Below are positions 43,376-51,424 of a DNA stretch of 51,546 nt, in pieces. The notes under the pieces were generated by a model that was not told the origin of the DNA, did no database searches, and saw only the letters and a program-made list of their open reading frames with translations. The DNA is from Alphaproteobacteria bacterium (GTDB lineage: Bacteria; Pseudomonadota; Alphaproteobacteria; Micavibrionales; Micavibrionaceae), in NCBI GenBank assembly GCA_020442425.1, contig JAGRKB010000037.1:1-51546 (forward strand), in the 5' to 3' direction. Within the stretch, counting starts at the first letter, position 1. Each line of letters begins with the position of its first letter. The position numbers and the translations under genes are program-made.

Positions 43376-45163
43376 ATGGAAACGCCAAGGTCTGAACAGT
43401 TCGATGATATTTATTTTGCGGTCGAGAATGGCCTCGAAGAGAGCCGCTATGTCTTTTTAGAGCAAAATCACTTGCCTGCAGCGTTTGTAGGAAAGTCCCG
43501 TTTTACCATTTGCGAGACCGGATTTGGTACGGGATTAAATTTCTTATGTGCTTGGAGTTTATTTGAAGAACATGCTGTTTCAGACCAGCAATTGACGTAT
43601 GTTTCTTTTGAGAAATATCCTTTGTCGGCCTCTGACATTTCAAAATATCTGAATCATTGGTCCTCGGAGTTCGGAGGGCGGCTCGAGAGACTTATAGATG
43701 TTTATCCTATGAGAATTGGTGGGTGGCACAAAATTCGTGTTAGTCCGCAAGTGACGCTGCTGTTGATTTTTGACGATGTTAATCGGGCTTTGCCGCAATT
43801 GGATGAGCCTGTGGATTGCTGGTTTCTGGATGGTCACGCGCCCGCCAAGAACCCTGACATGTGGAGCGAGAGTCTGTTTCATGAAATGGGACGTCTGTCT
43901 CTGGATGGGGCTAGTGTGGCTACATTTACAGCAGCAGGATTTGTTCGGCGGGGGTTGGAGGCAGCAGGGTTTGAGGTCTCCAAAGTCAAGGGGTACGGGC
44001 ATAAACGCGATATGATCGTTGGAGTTTTTAAAGGATCAACTCTTTCGCGACATTTGGTTTCCTTTCCAAGGAAAGTTGCTGTAATAGGTGGGGGAATCGC
44101 CGGAACCTCTCTTTCTTATATTCTGGGGCAGCGTGGAGTTGATGTTGATCTCTTTGACCCGCAAGGACTGGGGAAGGGAGCTTCCGGAAATGAGCGTGGG
44201 CTTTTTAATCCGCGATTTACTGCTCTAAAAGGAAATGAGTCGGATTTTTACTCTCCTGCATTCCAACATTCCAGACGCATTTTTGAAGATATTTCCAAAG
44301 ATCATGACATTGGATATGAGGCTTGCGGGAGCTTGCATCTGGTGATTGATGAAGCCAAGCGCAAGCGTATGAACGGATTCCTGGAACATTGGGGTTGGCA
44401 TGACCAGCATGCGTATTTTATGGATCAAGATAAAGTGCGCGAGATGTCGGGTATTCGGATTAATCACGACGCTTTGTTTTTGCCTGATGCCGGATTGGTT
44501 TCGCCTCTTAAGATCGTTAAGGTTTTGGGCAGAACGGCCAATTTAATAGAAGAAAAAGTTTTGTCTGTAATTGCGGATGGTTCGGGGTGGATCGTTAATG
44601 GGAGATCTTATGATGCTGTGGTTTTCTCTTGCGCTGTTCATGTGATCGGATTTGAAGAATTGAATTGGTTGCCTGTGTCTAATGTTCGGGGGCAGGTTAG
44701 TTTGATTGAGGTTCCGGAGCTGTTTCAAAATCTGTCGCGTAATTTATGCTATGGCGGGTATTGCAGCAAACCGTATCAGGAAGGCAATTCAGGGGATAGT
44801 CTGGAGCGCATGGTTGTCGGTTCTACTTTTCAACCCTGGTTGCAGGATGCGTCTGTCAGAGAGGACGATCATGCAGATGTGTTGGAGAAGCTGTCGCATG
44901 TGGTTGAGAGTTTTAATCCGAATGACGCCAAAATTATTGGGGCGAGGGTCGGGTTTCGCTGCGCTTCCAAAGATCGTGTCCCTATCATTGGAAGAGTTCC
45001 TCAGGCCAATAATTTATATGTGAGTGTAGCACATGGTTCGCATGGGCTGACTTGCGCTGTTATGGGGGCTGAAATACTTGCGGCACAGATGACCGGAGAG
45101 GTGCAAGCTGTGCCGCGCAATGTGCTTTCCTATGTTGATCCTAAACGGTTTTTACCCGCATAA
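43376..45163 (+). CDS. mnmC: Bifunctional tRNA wobble-uridine modification enzyme MnmC
   Basis: MnmC finishes the mnm5(s2)U modification at the wobble position of some tRNAs. The N-terminal methyltransferase domain shows ICETGFGTGLNFLCAW and CWFLDGHAPAKNPDMW. The C-terminal FAD domain begins at about residue 233 (VAVIGGGIAGTSLSYILG) and has SGNERGLFNPRFT and a late HGSHGLTCAVMGAE. In the native order, methyltransferase comes first and oxidase second. The start at 43376 gives 595 residues; the open frame upstream overlaps the divergent peptidase gene and is rejected. Confidence 0.95.
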   Translation: METPRSEQFDDIYFAVENGLEESRYVFLEQNHLPAAFVGKSRFTICETGFGTGLNFLCAWSLFEEHAVSDQQLTYVSFEKYPLSASDISKYLNHWSSEFGGRLERLIDVYPMRIGGWHKIRVSPQVTLLLIFDDVNRALPQLDEPVDCWFLDGHAPAKNPDMWSESLFHEMGRLSLDGASVATFTAAGFVRRGLEAAGFEVSKVKGYGHKRDMIVGVFKGSTLSRHLVSFPRKVAVIGGGIAGTSLSYILGQRGVDVDLFDPQGLGKGASGNERGLFNPRFTALKGNESDFYSPAFQHSRRIFEDISKDHDIGYEACGSLHLVIDEAKRKRMNGFLEHWGWHDQHAYFMDQDKVREMSGIRINHDALFLPDAGLVSPLKIVKVLGRTANLIEEKVLSVIADGSGWIVNGRSYDAVVFSCAVHVIGFEELNWLPVSNVRGQVSLIEVPELFQNLSRNLCYGGYCSKPYQEGNSGDSLERMVVGSTFQPWLQDASVREDDHADVLEKLSHVVESFNPNDAKIIGARVGFRCASKDRVPIIGRVPQANNLYVSVAHGSHGLTCAVMGAEILAAQMTGEVQAVPRNVLSYVDPKRFLPA

Positions 45164-45595
45164 TCAGAAGCCGTAGAGTGTGTCGTAGAACATCATCTCG
45201 CTAATCTCAAACTCTTCCTCTGCATCCAAGTCGCTAGTATCGTTATCGATTTGAGCGACGGCTATCGGTTTTTCCACTTGAGCTAAAGTGGTGCCCGTAT
45301 TTTGGAGTGGTTGCAGCGGTGTCGAGAGGTTTGGCAAAATCGCCAGCATCAGGATCAGGCAGGCAGCCAGAGCTATGCCGCCAGATAGCCATCCTACCTT
45401 TTGTGACCAGCTTGCATTGAATGTGAAAGAAGCGTTTCGTTTGTCTGCGGGAGGGGCAATCTGTTCATGTTCCAAGGCTTTGGTTATCATTGATTCCAAC
45501 GCGCCTTTGGATAGAACGGGAACAACATTTGTTGTTTTATCCAGCAAATCAAACGGGTCTTTGATGTCATTAGTAGCTTTGTGTTGCGAGGTCAT
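45164..45595 (-). CDS. Putative membrane partner (anti-sigma-like) of the ECF sigma factor
   Basis: A 143-residue protein with a soluble N-terminal 65 residues, one membrane segment (about 70-92, GWLSGGIALAACLILMLAIL), and a short acidic periplasmic tail. I do not recognise a standard anti-sigma zinc motif. Its position directly after, and overlapping by 26 bases, the ECF sigma gene is the usual place of an anti-sigma factor, which is why that role is proposed. The start MTSQ at 45595 is preferred over an ATG four codons upstream. It ends exactly where mnmC ends. Confidence 0.6.
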   Translation of the reverse strand: MTSQHKATNDIKDPFDLLDKTTNVVPVLSKGALESMITKALEHEQIAPPADKRNASFTFNASWSQKVGWLSGGIALAACLILMLAILPNLSTPLQPLQNTGTTLAQVEKPIAVAQIDNDTSDLDAEEEFEISEMMFYDTLYGF

Positions 45596-46142
45596 TTTTC
45601 TCTCCATTAATGTTGGCGGGGATCAGGCTTCCCAGCGCTTTCAGTCCACGTGCAATCAAATGTTCGACCGCTTTTTCTGTTGTTTGCATTGATTTTGCTA
45701 CTTCCTTGCGGCTGTTTTCATGAAAGTAGGTGAGTAATAGGGCTTCTCCCTGTCGTTCGGGCAATCTTTCGATGGCTTGCATCAATAACGACCTATATTC
45801 GCTAGTCATGATTGATGCTGTCGCCGTTTCCGGTACGGAGAGTTGTTCCGGCAACTCTTCGTTTTTGTTTTTTCTAGAACGGTGAACATCCATGCATGCA
45901 TTGTATGTTATGCGGGATACAAATCCTTGCACCGAACCCCCTGATTGCCATTTTGGGGCATATTGCCAGAGTTTTATTAGCACTTCTTGCGAAATATCTT
46001 CTGCCATGGCTCTGTCTCCGGAGAGTAGGCGAAAAGAGAGCGCAAAAATCTTTTGTCCCAGAGCCTGTGCCAAGGATTGAAAGGCGCGTTGATCGCCTTT
46101 CGCTGCTCGTTCCATATATTCGGTCAGTAGGTGGTTATCCAT
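45570..46142 (-). CDS. ECF RNA polymerase sigma factor
   Basis: A 190-residue sigma-70 family factor of the extracytoplasmic function group. Region 2 is visible as AEDISQEVLIKLWQYAPKW (about residues 47-65) with the following SRITYNACMDVHR, and region 4 as LPERQGEALLLTYFHENS and AVEHLIARGLKAL. It lacks other sigma domains. It lies between an EF-hand protein gene (44 bases upstream) and the putative membrane partner. The signal and regulon are not known; an autoregulated promoter before the EF-hand gene is likely. Confidence 0.92.
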   Translation of the reverse strand: MDNHLLTEYMERAAKGDQRAFQSLAQALGQKIFALSFRLLSGDRAMAEDISQEVLIKLWQYAPKWQSGGSVQGFVSRITYNACMDVHRSRKNKNEELPEQLSVPETATASIMTSEYRSLLMQAIERLPERQGEALLLTYFHENSRKEVAKSMQTTEKAVEHLIARGLKALGSLIPANINGEKNDLATQSY

Positions 46143-46186
46143 CCGATTTTTTTCCGTTTTTGTAATAGCAACTTTATATTGTTTCT

Positions 46187-46708
46187 TTACTCGGCTGCTT
46201 CGGATCCGCCCATGCGCTCTTTCATTTTCTCACGCATTTTTTCGCGCACCTCATTTCGCATGTCATCTCCCATTTCATGGTCTCCGCCCATGCCTTTCTC
46301 TCCGCGCATTTCTTTCATTTTGTCCATGCGTTCCTTCATTTTTTCGCGAAATTTTTCGCGCATGGCTTGGTGGCCTTTTTTCATTTCCTCCGGAGATAGC
46401 TTACCGTCGTTGTCCGTATCAGCTTTTGCAAACATTTCGTCTATACGCGCTTTGTGTGCTTCGTACATTTCGTCTTTGGTTATAAAGCCGTCTTTGTTTT
46501 TGTCTGCTTTAGCAAACATTTCGGCTCCCCGGTGGTCTTTGTCGCCTTTTTTGCCCATTTTTCCGTCTTTTTCAAAGGGGCGTTCGTCTCCCATTGGTGG
46601 GGGGGTATCGCGCCCGTCTTGAGCCACCGCCGGAAAACCGGAGGTAAGCAGTAAAGCTAATGCTGTAAATGCGATCAGTTTGTTGTTTTGTTTTATTGTT
46701 GTTGTCAT
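46187..46708 (-). CDS. Secreted EF-hand protein
   Basis: A 173-residue protein with a signal peptide ending AVAQ-D (about residue 30). Two canonical EF-hand calcium loops sit at about residues 69-80 (DKNKDGFITKDE) and 97-108 (DTDNDGKLSPEE). The C-terminal third is a charged helix rich in methionine, lysine, arginine and glutamate (repeats of REKMKERM). It would bind calcium, or possibly other cations, in the periplasm. GGAAGGA precedes the ATG. It heads the unit with the ECF sigma factor, so it could be a sensor or target of it. Confidence 0.85.
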   Translation of the reverse strand: MTTTIKQNNKLIAFTALALLLTSGFPAVAQDGRDTPPPMGDERPFEKDGKMGKKGDKDHRGAEMFAKADKNKDGFITKDEMYEAHKARIDEMFAKADTDNDGKLSPEEMKKGHQAMREKFREKMKERMDKMKEMRGEKGMGGDHEMGDDMRNEVREKMREKMKERMGGSEAAE

Positions 46709-46810
46709 TTTAATGTCCTTCCAACTGAAATTCCTATGGTTCAGGGCTGTTGCATTGCCTCAAATATTCCGGTTTTGTCAGCCTATATTACTCTAACGGG
46801 TAGGGAAGCG

Positions 46811-46838
46811 GAATCCCCCCTAAAGGGGGCTGTTTTTT
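46811..46838 (+). terminator. Intrinsic terminator or attenuator in the sdhC leader
   Basis: CCCCCT-AA-AGGGGG is a perfect six-pair GC-rich stem followed by CTGTTTTTT. It points in the plus direction, about 140 bases before the sdhC start, while the nearest plus-strand gene upstream (mnmC) ended 1.6 kb earlier. It therefore lies either in the sdhC leader as an attenuator or at the end of a short RNA. The rest of the 271-base divergent gap (46709-46979) holds no recognised gene. Confidence 0.6.
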
Positions 46839-46979
46839 CCAAGTTTTTCACCAAATCACTTTACGTAAGATAAAAGCTTGCGAAAACAAGAGGTTACGCT
46901 GTTGGCAAAGCTATTGTTTGTGTCTATGATCTCAAAGCATTGTCCACCTAAAGTTATCTTTATAAAGGGATTCTCTGTA

Positions 46980-47375
46980 ATGTCCGCCTCTCAATTGCCT
47001 CCTCGTCCCCTTTCTCCCCATATCGGGATCTGGAAATGGTCCATAAATATGGTTTTGTCTATTTTGCACCGCGCTTCGGGGATCGCTTTGTCTGTTGGAT
47101 CGCTCATGTTGGTCTGGTTCTTGGCGTCTGCTGCGACCGGACCAGAGGCTTATGATTGCTTTATCGGGTTTGCGACGTCTGTTTTTGGGCAAATTCTTTT
47201 GTTCGGATGGACCGGTGCGATGTTCTTTCATTTGTGTTCAGGCATTCGTCACTTGATTATGGACACGGGGCGGATGATTACGATCCCTGCGGCTGAAAAA
47301 GCCGGATTTTTTATTTTTGTAGTTTCTATCGCTCTGACGTTCGGGCTTTGGGGCTGCATCAAGTTTTTCTTTTAG
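46980..47375 (+). CDS. sdhC: Succinate dehydrogenase cytochrome b556 subunit
   Basis: SdhC is one of two membrane anchors of complex II, binding haem b and quinone. The 131-residue protein has RPLSPHIGIWKW, the family block SILHRASGIALSVG, and HLCSGIRHLIMDTG with the haem-ligand histidine, in three membrane segments. The start at 46980 has AAGGGA upstream. sdhD follows after nine bases. The catalytic subunits sdhA and sdhB do not follow in the window. Confidence 0.96.
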   Translation: MSASQLPPRPLSPHIGIWKWSINMVLSILHRASGIALSVGSLMLVWFLASAATGPEAYDCFIGFATSVFGQILLFGWTGAMFFHLCSGIRHLIMDTGRMITIPAAEKAGFFIFVVSIALTFGLWGCIKFFF

Positions 47376-47384
47376 GAGTTTTCG

Positions 47385-47828
47385 ATGGCACATAAATGGG
47401 AAGATACTGCTTTTAAGGGGCCAATGGCTCGCGCCAAAGGTTTGGGGTCTGCTCATGCGGGCCTTCATCATTGGATGGGACAAAAGCTAACAGCGATTGC
47501 CAATATTCCGTTGGTGTTGTGGGCTGTTTGGTCGTTTGCATCTTTGGCGGCAGCCGGCGCAGAGTTGGCGGATGTTCAAGCATTTTTTGGTGCACCTGCC
47601 CACGCAATCCTGATGGTGCTGGCGTTGGCATCGATTTTTTATCATATGGCTCTCGGGTTGCAGGTCGCCATTGAAGATTATTCGCATTCTGCTTTTAAGC
47701 CTGTGTTCTTGATGCTGGTTAAACTGGTTACTGTGGCTTTGTTTGTCACCGCAAGTTTTTCTGTTCTCAAGATGGGATTTGCTGTTGATGTGACGGATAT
47801 GTCTGCTTTGGTACAGCAATCTATGTAA
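47385..47828 (+). CDS. sdhD: Succinate dehydrogenase membrane anchor subunit
   Basis: A 147-residue protein with three membrane segments. ARAKGLGSAHAGLHHWMGQKLTA and YHMALGLQVAIEDYSH are the SdhD blocks, the second holding the haem-ligand histidine and the aspartate-tyrosine pair near the quinone site. It pairs with SdhC. In most alphaproteobacteria sdhA follows here; instead a gene for a solute-binding protein starts 32 bases downstream. Confidence 0.95.
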   Translation: MAHKWEDTAFKGPMARAKGLGSAHAGLHHWMGQKLTAIANIPLVLWAVWSFASLAAAGAELADVQAFFGAPAHAILMVLALASIFYHMALGLQVAIEDYSHSAFKPVFLMLVKLVTVALFVTASFSVLKMGFAVDVTDMSALVQQSM

Positions 47829-47860
47829 GCTTACCGATTTAGGCTTTAAAGGGTTTGCGG

Positions 47861-48709
47861 ATGATTAAAAATGTTCTGGTTTTGATTTTGTTGTGTGTGA
47901 TGGGAGCGATTGTTGTTGCTCCTACTGCTGCTCATGCAGACCAGAACAAAATCTTTGACCAGATCATGAAGAGCGGGACAATTCGTTGCGGTTATTATGT
48001 TTGGCCTCCTGTCTTGTCCAAAGATCCTGCCAGCGGTGAGTTGAGCGGAATTTCCCATGAGATAATGGAACAAATGGCGGCCCAATTATCTTTGAAAATT
48101 GATTGGGTTGCTGAGCTTAATTTTGACTCGATGTTTGAAGGGTTTCAAACCGGGCGATATGATATGATTTGTGCGCCGTTGGCTTTGACTCCGGCTCGGG
48201 CGCGGGTCAGTGATTATACCGTACCGTTTATATTTGGGTCTTACTATTTGTATTCACGCGCTGGGGATGACCGTTTCAAGACTGATTATAAGGCTGCAAA
48301 TTCTAAAGACTATACGTATGCGTCTTTGGATGGGGATTTGAACGAACAACTTGGCAAAGATATTTTCCCGCTGACCCAAAAAATCAGCATCGGAAATGTG
48401 GCCAGTAACACAGATGTTTTGATGATGGTTGTCACCGGCAAAGCGGATGTTACTACTATGGAGCCTGTGGCTACTCTTGGGTTTATGCGGAAAAATCCTG
48501 ATAAGCTTCGTCGTGTTGGAGATGCTCCTGTACAAGTGCTTCCTCTAGCTTATCCTGTTCCACAAGGGGAAGAGAAGCTTAAGGCGATGCTCAATATTAC
48601 AATAGGTAACATGATTGATGTCGGTGTAATAGATCGTATTCTTGCTACATACCCTGATTATGATGAAACCTTGTTGCGGGTTAGTCCGCGCTATTCTTCG
48701 GGAAGGTAG
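47861..48709 (+). CDS. Family 3 extracellular solute-binding protein, array member 1
   Basis: A 282-residue periplasmic protein of the SBP_bac_3 type (amino-acid ABC transporter receptor fold). The signal peptide ends AHA-D (about residue 26). The fold starts GTIRCGYYVWPPVLSKD, then GISHEIMEQMA and YDMICAPLALTPARARVSDY, the normal family order. Two cysteines (in IRCGY and MICAP) recur in all members of the array. AAGGG precedes the ATG. No permease or ATPase gene is near, so partners are unknown. Confidence 0.88.
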   Translation: MIKNVLVLILLCVMGAIVVAPTAAHADQNKIFDQIMKSGTIRCGYYVWPPVLSKDPASGELSGISHEIMEQMAAQLSLKIDWVAELNFDSMFEGFQTGRYDMICAPLALTPARARVSDYTVPFIFGSYYLYSRAGDDRFKTDYKAANSKDYTYASLDGDLNEQLGKDIFPLTQKISIGNVASNTDVLMMVVTGKADVTTMEPVATLGFMRKNPDKLRRVGDAPVQVLPLAYPVPQGEEKLKAMLNITIGNMIDVGVIDRILATYPDYDETLLRVSPRYSSGR

Positions 48710-48717
48710 ACCTCGTG

Positions 48718-49623
48718 ATGAAGATGTTTTTTTTAAAACCACAGATGAACACAGATATACACAGATCGTTATTACCTGAATTTGTACAGAAAATCCGGGG
48801 AATGACGATGGTAGGACTGTTTCTGGTGTGGTTCTCCTTTCCTGCTTTTGCGGAAGATCAGGGCGGTACCTATGACCGTGTGCTAAAATCCGAGACCATA
48901 CGCTGCGGTTATGCTACGTGGCCTCCATCAATTTCAAAAGACCCTAATACCGGAGAGATGTCCGGTTATAGTTATGATGTTATGAATGCTGTGGGAGCTA
49001 AGCTCGGTTTGAAAATTGATTGGGCTGAGGAAATTGGTTGGGGAACAGCGGAGCAGGCTATTGCCAGTCATAAAATTGATGTGATGTGTGCCGATGTTTG
49101 TCTTGATGCCAAGAGAACACGCGCCGTCTGGTATTCCACGCCATTTACACATAACCCGATTTATACTTTTGTAAGAAAAGAAGATGTACGATTTGATGAT
49201 TCCATTGAGCCATTGAATTCTGAGAAAATGAAATTGGCGGTGCTCCCGAACACAATTCTTGATTATGCTGCGCGCGAGAAATATCCTCTGGCACAGAGTT
49301 TTGATGTAAATGATTTGGGCGGCAATATTGATGTTATTATGGCTGTTACAACAGGGAAGGTCGATGCCTCTTTTAACAATGTGTACAGCATCGAACAGTT
49401 TAACAAGAATAATGGTGATCCGTTGAAAATAGTTGGTGAGCCCGTGCGGTATTGTCATGGTGGTTTTTTATTGCCGCAGGATGATATGAAGCTTAAACAA
49501 ATGATCGATAGTGCCATTTATGAGCTTAATGGTAGTGGTGAATTGAGGGGAATTTTGGCAAAAAATAGCCCTGATGATGGGCGTCATTGGCGTTCACCTG
49601 CTTTACCTTATGAGGATAAATAG
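48718..49623 (+). CDS. Family 3 extracellular solute-binding protein, array member 2, with repeat-encoded leader
   Basis: A 301-residue paralogue of member 1. The mature part starts ETIRCGYATWPPSISKD, with a second cysteine in VMCADVC. The signal peptide (VGLFLVWFSFPAFA) is preceded by about 28 residues encoded by an interspersed repeat. GGAAGG lies before ATG 48718, supporting translation through the repeat; ATG 48802 or 48808, just before the signal peptide, are alternatives. The repeat here is the short form. Ligand unknown. Confidence 0.82.
   Translation: MKMFFLKPQMNTDIHRSLLPEFVQKIRGMTMVGLFLVWFSFPAFAEDQGGTYDRVLKSETIRCGYATWPPSISKDPNTGEMSGYSYDVMNAVGAKLGLKIDWAEEIGWGTAEQAIASHKIDVMCADVCLDAKRTRAVWYSTPFTHNPIYTFVRKEDVRFDDSIEPLNSEKMKLAVLPNTILDYAAREKYPLAQSFDVNDLGGNIDVIMAVTTGKVDASFNNVYSIEQFNKNNGDPLKIVGEPVRYCHGGFLLPQDDMKLKQMIDSAIYELNGSGELRGILAKNSPDDGRHWRSPALPYEDK
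48732..48807 (+). repeat. Interspersed repeat, copy A (short form)
   Basis: The copy starts TTTAAAACCACAGATGAACA and runs to AATGACGATG, with the tandem pattern GATGAACACAGATATACACAGAT. Compared with copy B it lacks 54 bases between two AAAATCC-like direct repeats, which keeps the reading frame. It lies inside the 5' end of solute-binding gene 2. Confidence 0.75.
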
Positions 49624-49625
49624 AT

Positions 49626-50465
49626 ATGAAGTTAATTTCGGCTTTACTGTTTTTTGTTTTGATGTTCCATACGGCTGTTAGTTTTGCAGAGGGACAAGAC
49701 TCAACCTATGACCGTGTGCTAAAATCTGAAACTATTCGTTGTGGGTATATCAATTATCCTCCCCATTTCATCATTGATCCAGTCAGCGGTAAAAAATCGG
49801 GTATTTCCTATGACATCATGGAAGAAGCGGCTCGGGTTCTTGGGTTGAAAGTCGAGTGGGCTGAAGAGCTTGGATGGGGGAATACAGTTGAGGCTCTCAA
49901 TTCAAAGCGTGTTGACGCTGTATGTACCAGTTTTTGGCAAAACCCTGTTGAAGGAAAGTATGTCTTTTTCACTGAGCCGATGTTTTACTCTGCTGTCGGG
50001 GCTTATGTTGATGCCGAAAACACACAGATTAACTCAGATTTGAGTAATGTGAATGATCCGTCTGTCCGTGTTTCTGCGTCTGATGGAGCTATTTCATTTT
50101 ATGTCGCTCAACAGGATTTTCCGAAGGCAACTATTTTGTCTTTGCCGAATATGACGGATGAAACGCAGATGTTGATGGAAGTCGATGCGGGGAAAGCAGA
50201 TATCGCTTTTATCGAGACTTATTTGGGCGAGAAATTTATCAAAGCGAACCCCAAGTCTTTGAAAAATCTGGTTCCCAATAATCCTGTTCGCTTGTTTGGC
50301 AATACGTTTGCACTCCCTATGGATGACGTGCGTTTTAAATCGATGCTTGATTCCGCTCTTGTTCCCATGATTCAAGGTGGGCTGGTTGATAGAATTATTT
50401 CAAAATATGAAGAAGTTCCCGGCGGGATTTATCGTGTTGCACAGCCGTTTGAGGTGATGGAATAA
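49626..50465 (+). CDS. Family 3 extracellular solute-binding protein, array member 3
   Basis: A 279-residue paralogue with a simple signal peptide ending SFA-E (about residue 22) and no repeat-derived leader. SETIRCGYINYPPHFIID opens the fold, and cysteine two is in DAVCTSFW. YDIMEEAARVLGLKVEW and the closing GLVDRIISKYE match the other members. It starts two bases after member 2 ends, and its TAA shares a base with the start of member 4. Confidence 0.88.
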   Translation: MKLISALLFFVLMFHTAVSFAEGQDSTYDRVLKSETIRCGYINYPPHFIIDPVSGKKSGISYDIMEEAARVLGLKVEWAEELGWGNTVEALNSKRVDAVCTSFWQNPVEGKYVFFTEPMFYSAVGAYVDAENTQINSDLSNVNDPSVRVSASDGAISFYVAQQDFPKATILSLPNMTDETQMLMEVDAGKADIAFIETYLGEKFIKANPKSLKNLVPNNPVRLFGNTFALPMDDVRFKSMLDSALVPMIQGGLVDRIISKYEEVPGGIYRVAQPFEVME

Positions 50466-51424
50466 TGATCTCTTTAAAACCACAGATGAACACAGATAAA
50501 CACAGATCGTCATTGCCTGAATTTGCACAGCAAATTCTAAGGCAATCCAGAAAGACCTTGTGGATTCCCCTAGGATTTTCTTCGAAAATCCGGGAAATGA
50601 CGATGTTGGGGCTGTTTCTGGTTTGTTTCGCCTTCCCTGCATTCGCAGCGGAGAAGGAATCGGTTTTTGATCGGGTGATGCGGACGGGCACGATACGCTG
50701 CGGGTATTTTCCTTATGCGCCAACTTTAATTATTGATCCTAATACTAAAGAGATGTCGGGAATCTTCTATGAAATTATAGAGGAGATGGGGCGTCGTCTC
50801 TCGCTGAAGGTTGAGTGGGCAGAAGAAGTCGATTACGGAGTAATTGCTGAGGGGTTTAAGACAAATAGATACGACATGTTCTGTAATACGGTTTGGCCTA
50901 CGCCAGAACGGGTAAGGGAGTCGTCTTTCTCAATTCCTGTTTTTTATAGTACGGTAGATATATTCGTGCGCACGGATGATCATCGTTTTGACGAGGATTT
51001 TTCCAAATTGAACGATCCATCTATAATGCTGGCAATTAAAGATGGGGATATCACAGACTCGATTGCACGAAGCATGTTTCCTAAGGCCAAGTTCATTAGT
51101 GTTCCGCAAGGAGCGTTAACACAACAGCAACTCATAGATGTTGCATCCGGTAAGGCTGATGCAACTTTCAATGATCCGATTCTTTTGCGTCGATATAATG
51201 AAGCAGCAGATATCAAATTGAAGGATATTACTATCGGTCGACCGATCAAATATTTCCCGAACACCTATATGTTGCCGGCAAATGAATTCCAGTTGAAACA
51301 TATGATTGATGTGACGCTTGATAATTTGATGAGCGAGGGTTTTATTGATCGGGTTATCAAAAAATATGAACCATTTCCGCATGCGATGTACCGTGTGGCA
51401 AAACCCTTCGAGGTGAAGGAATAA
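50465..51424 (+). CDS. Family 3 extracellular solute-binding protein, array member 4, with repeat-encoded leader
   Basis: A 319-residue paralogue. The fold starts GTIRCGYFPYAPTLIID, and cysteine two is in YDMFCNTVWPTPERV. A signal peptide (LGLFLVCFAFPAFA) is preceded by about 46 residues encoded by the full-length repeat. ATG 50465 overlaps the stop of member 3 (TAATG) and has GAGG upstream; ATG 50597 or 50603 are alternatives giving a normal signal peptide. Its nucleotide sequence around the signal peptide is very close to member 2. Confidence 0.82.
   Translation: MISLKPQMNTDKHRSSLPEFAQQILRQSRKTLWIPLGFSSKIREMTMLGLFLVCFAFPAFAAEKESVFDRVMRTGTIRCGYFPYAPTLIIDPNTKEMSGIFYEIIEEMGRRLSLKVEWAEEVDYGVIAEGFKTNRYDMFCNTVWPTPERVRESSFSIPVFYSTVDIFVRTDDHRFDEDFSKLNDPSIMLAIKDGDITDSIARSMFPKAKFISVPQGALTQQQLIDVASGKADATFNDPILLRRYNEAADIKLKDITIGRPIKYFPNTYMLPANEFQLKHMIDVTLDNLMSEGFIDRVIKKYEPFPHAMYRVAKPFEVKE
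50473..50602 (+). repeat. Interspersed repeat, copy B (full form)
   Basis: About 130 bases from TTTAAAACCACAGATG to the AATGACG before the signal peptide. It contains the CACAGATAAACACAGAT motif, a stem formed by ATTGCCT-GAATTTG and CAAATTC-TAAGGCAAT, and a second stem GGATTTTC-TTCG-AAAATCC. The reading frame is open through it and joins the solute-binding gene. Confidence 0.75.

Noticed and set aside
50395..50723. Minus-strand frames reading CVYLCSSV through the interspersed repeat
   Set aside because: Such peptides are a common false gene product of this repeat read backwards; the plus strand is occupied by the receptor genes.
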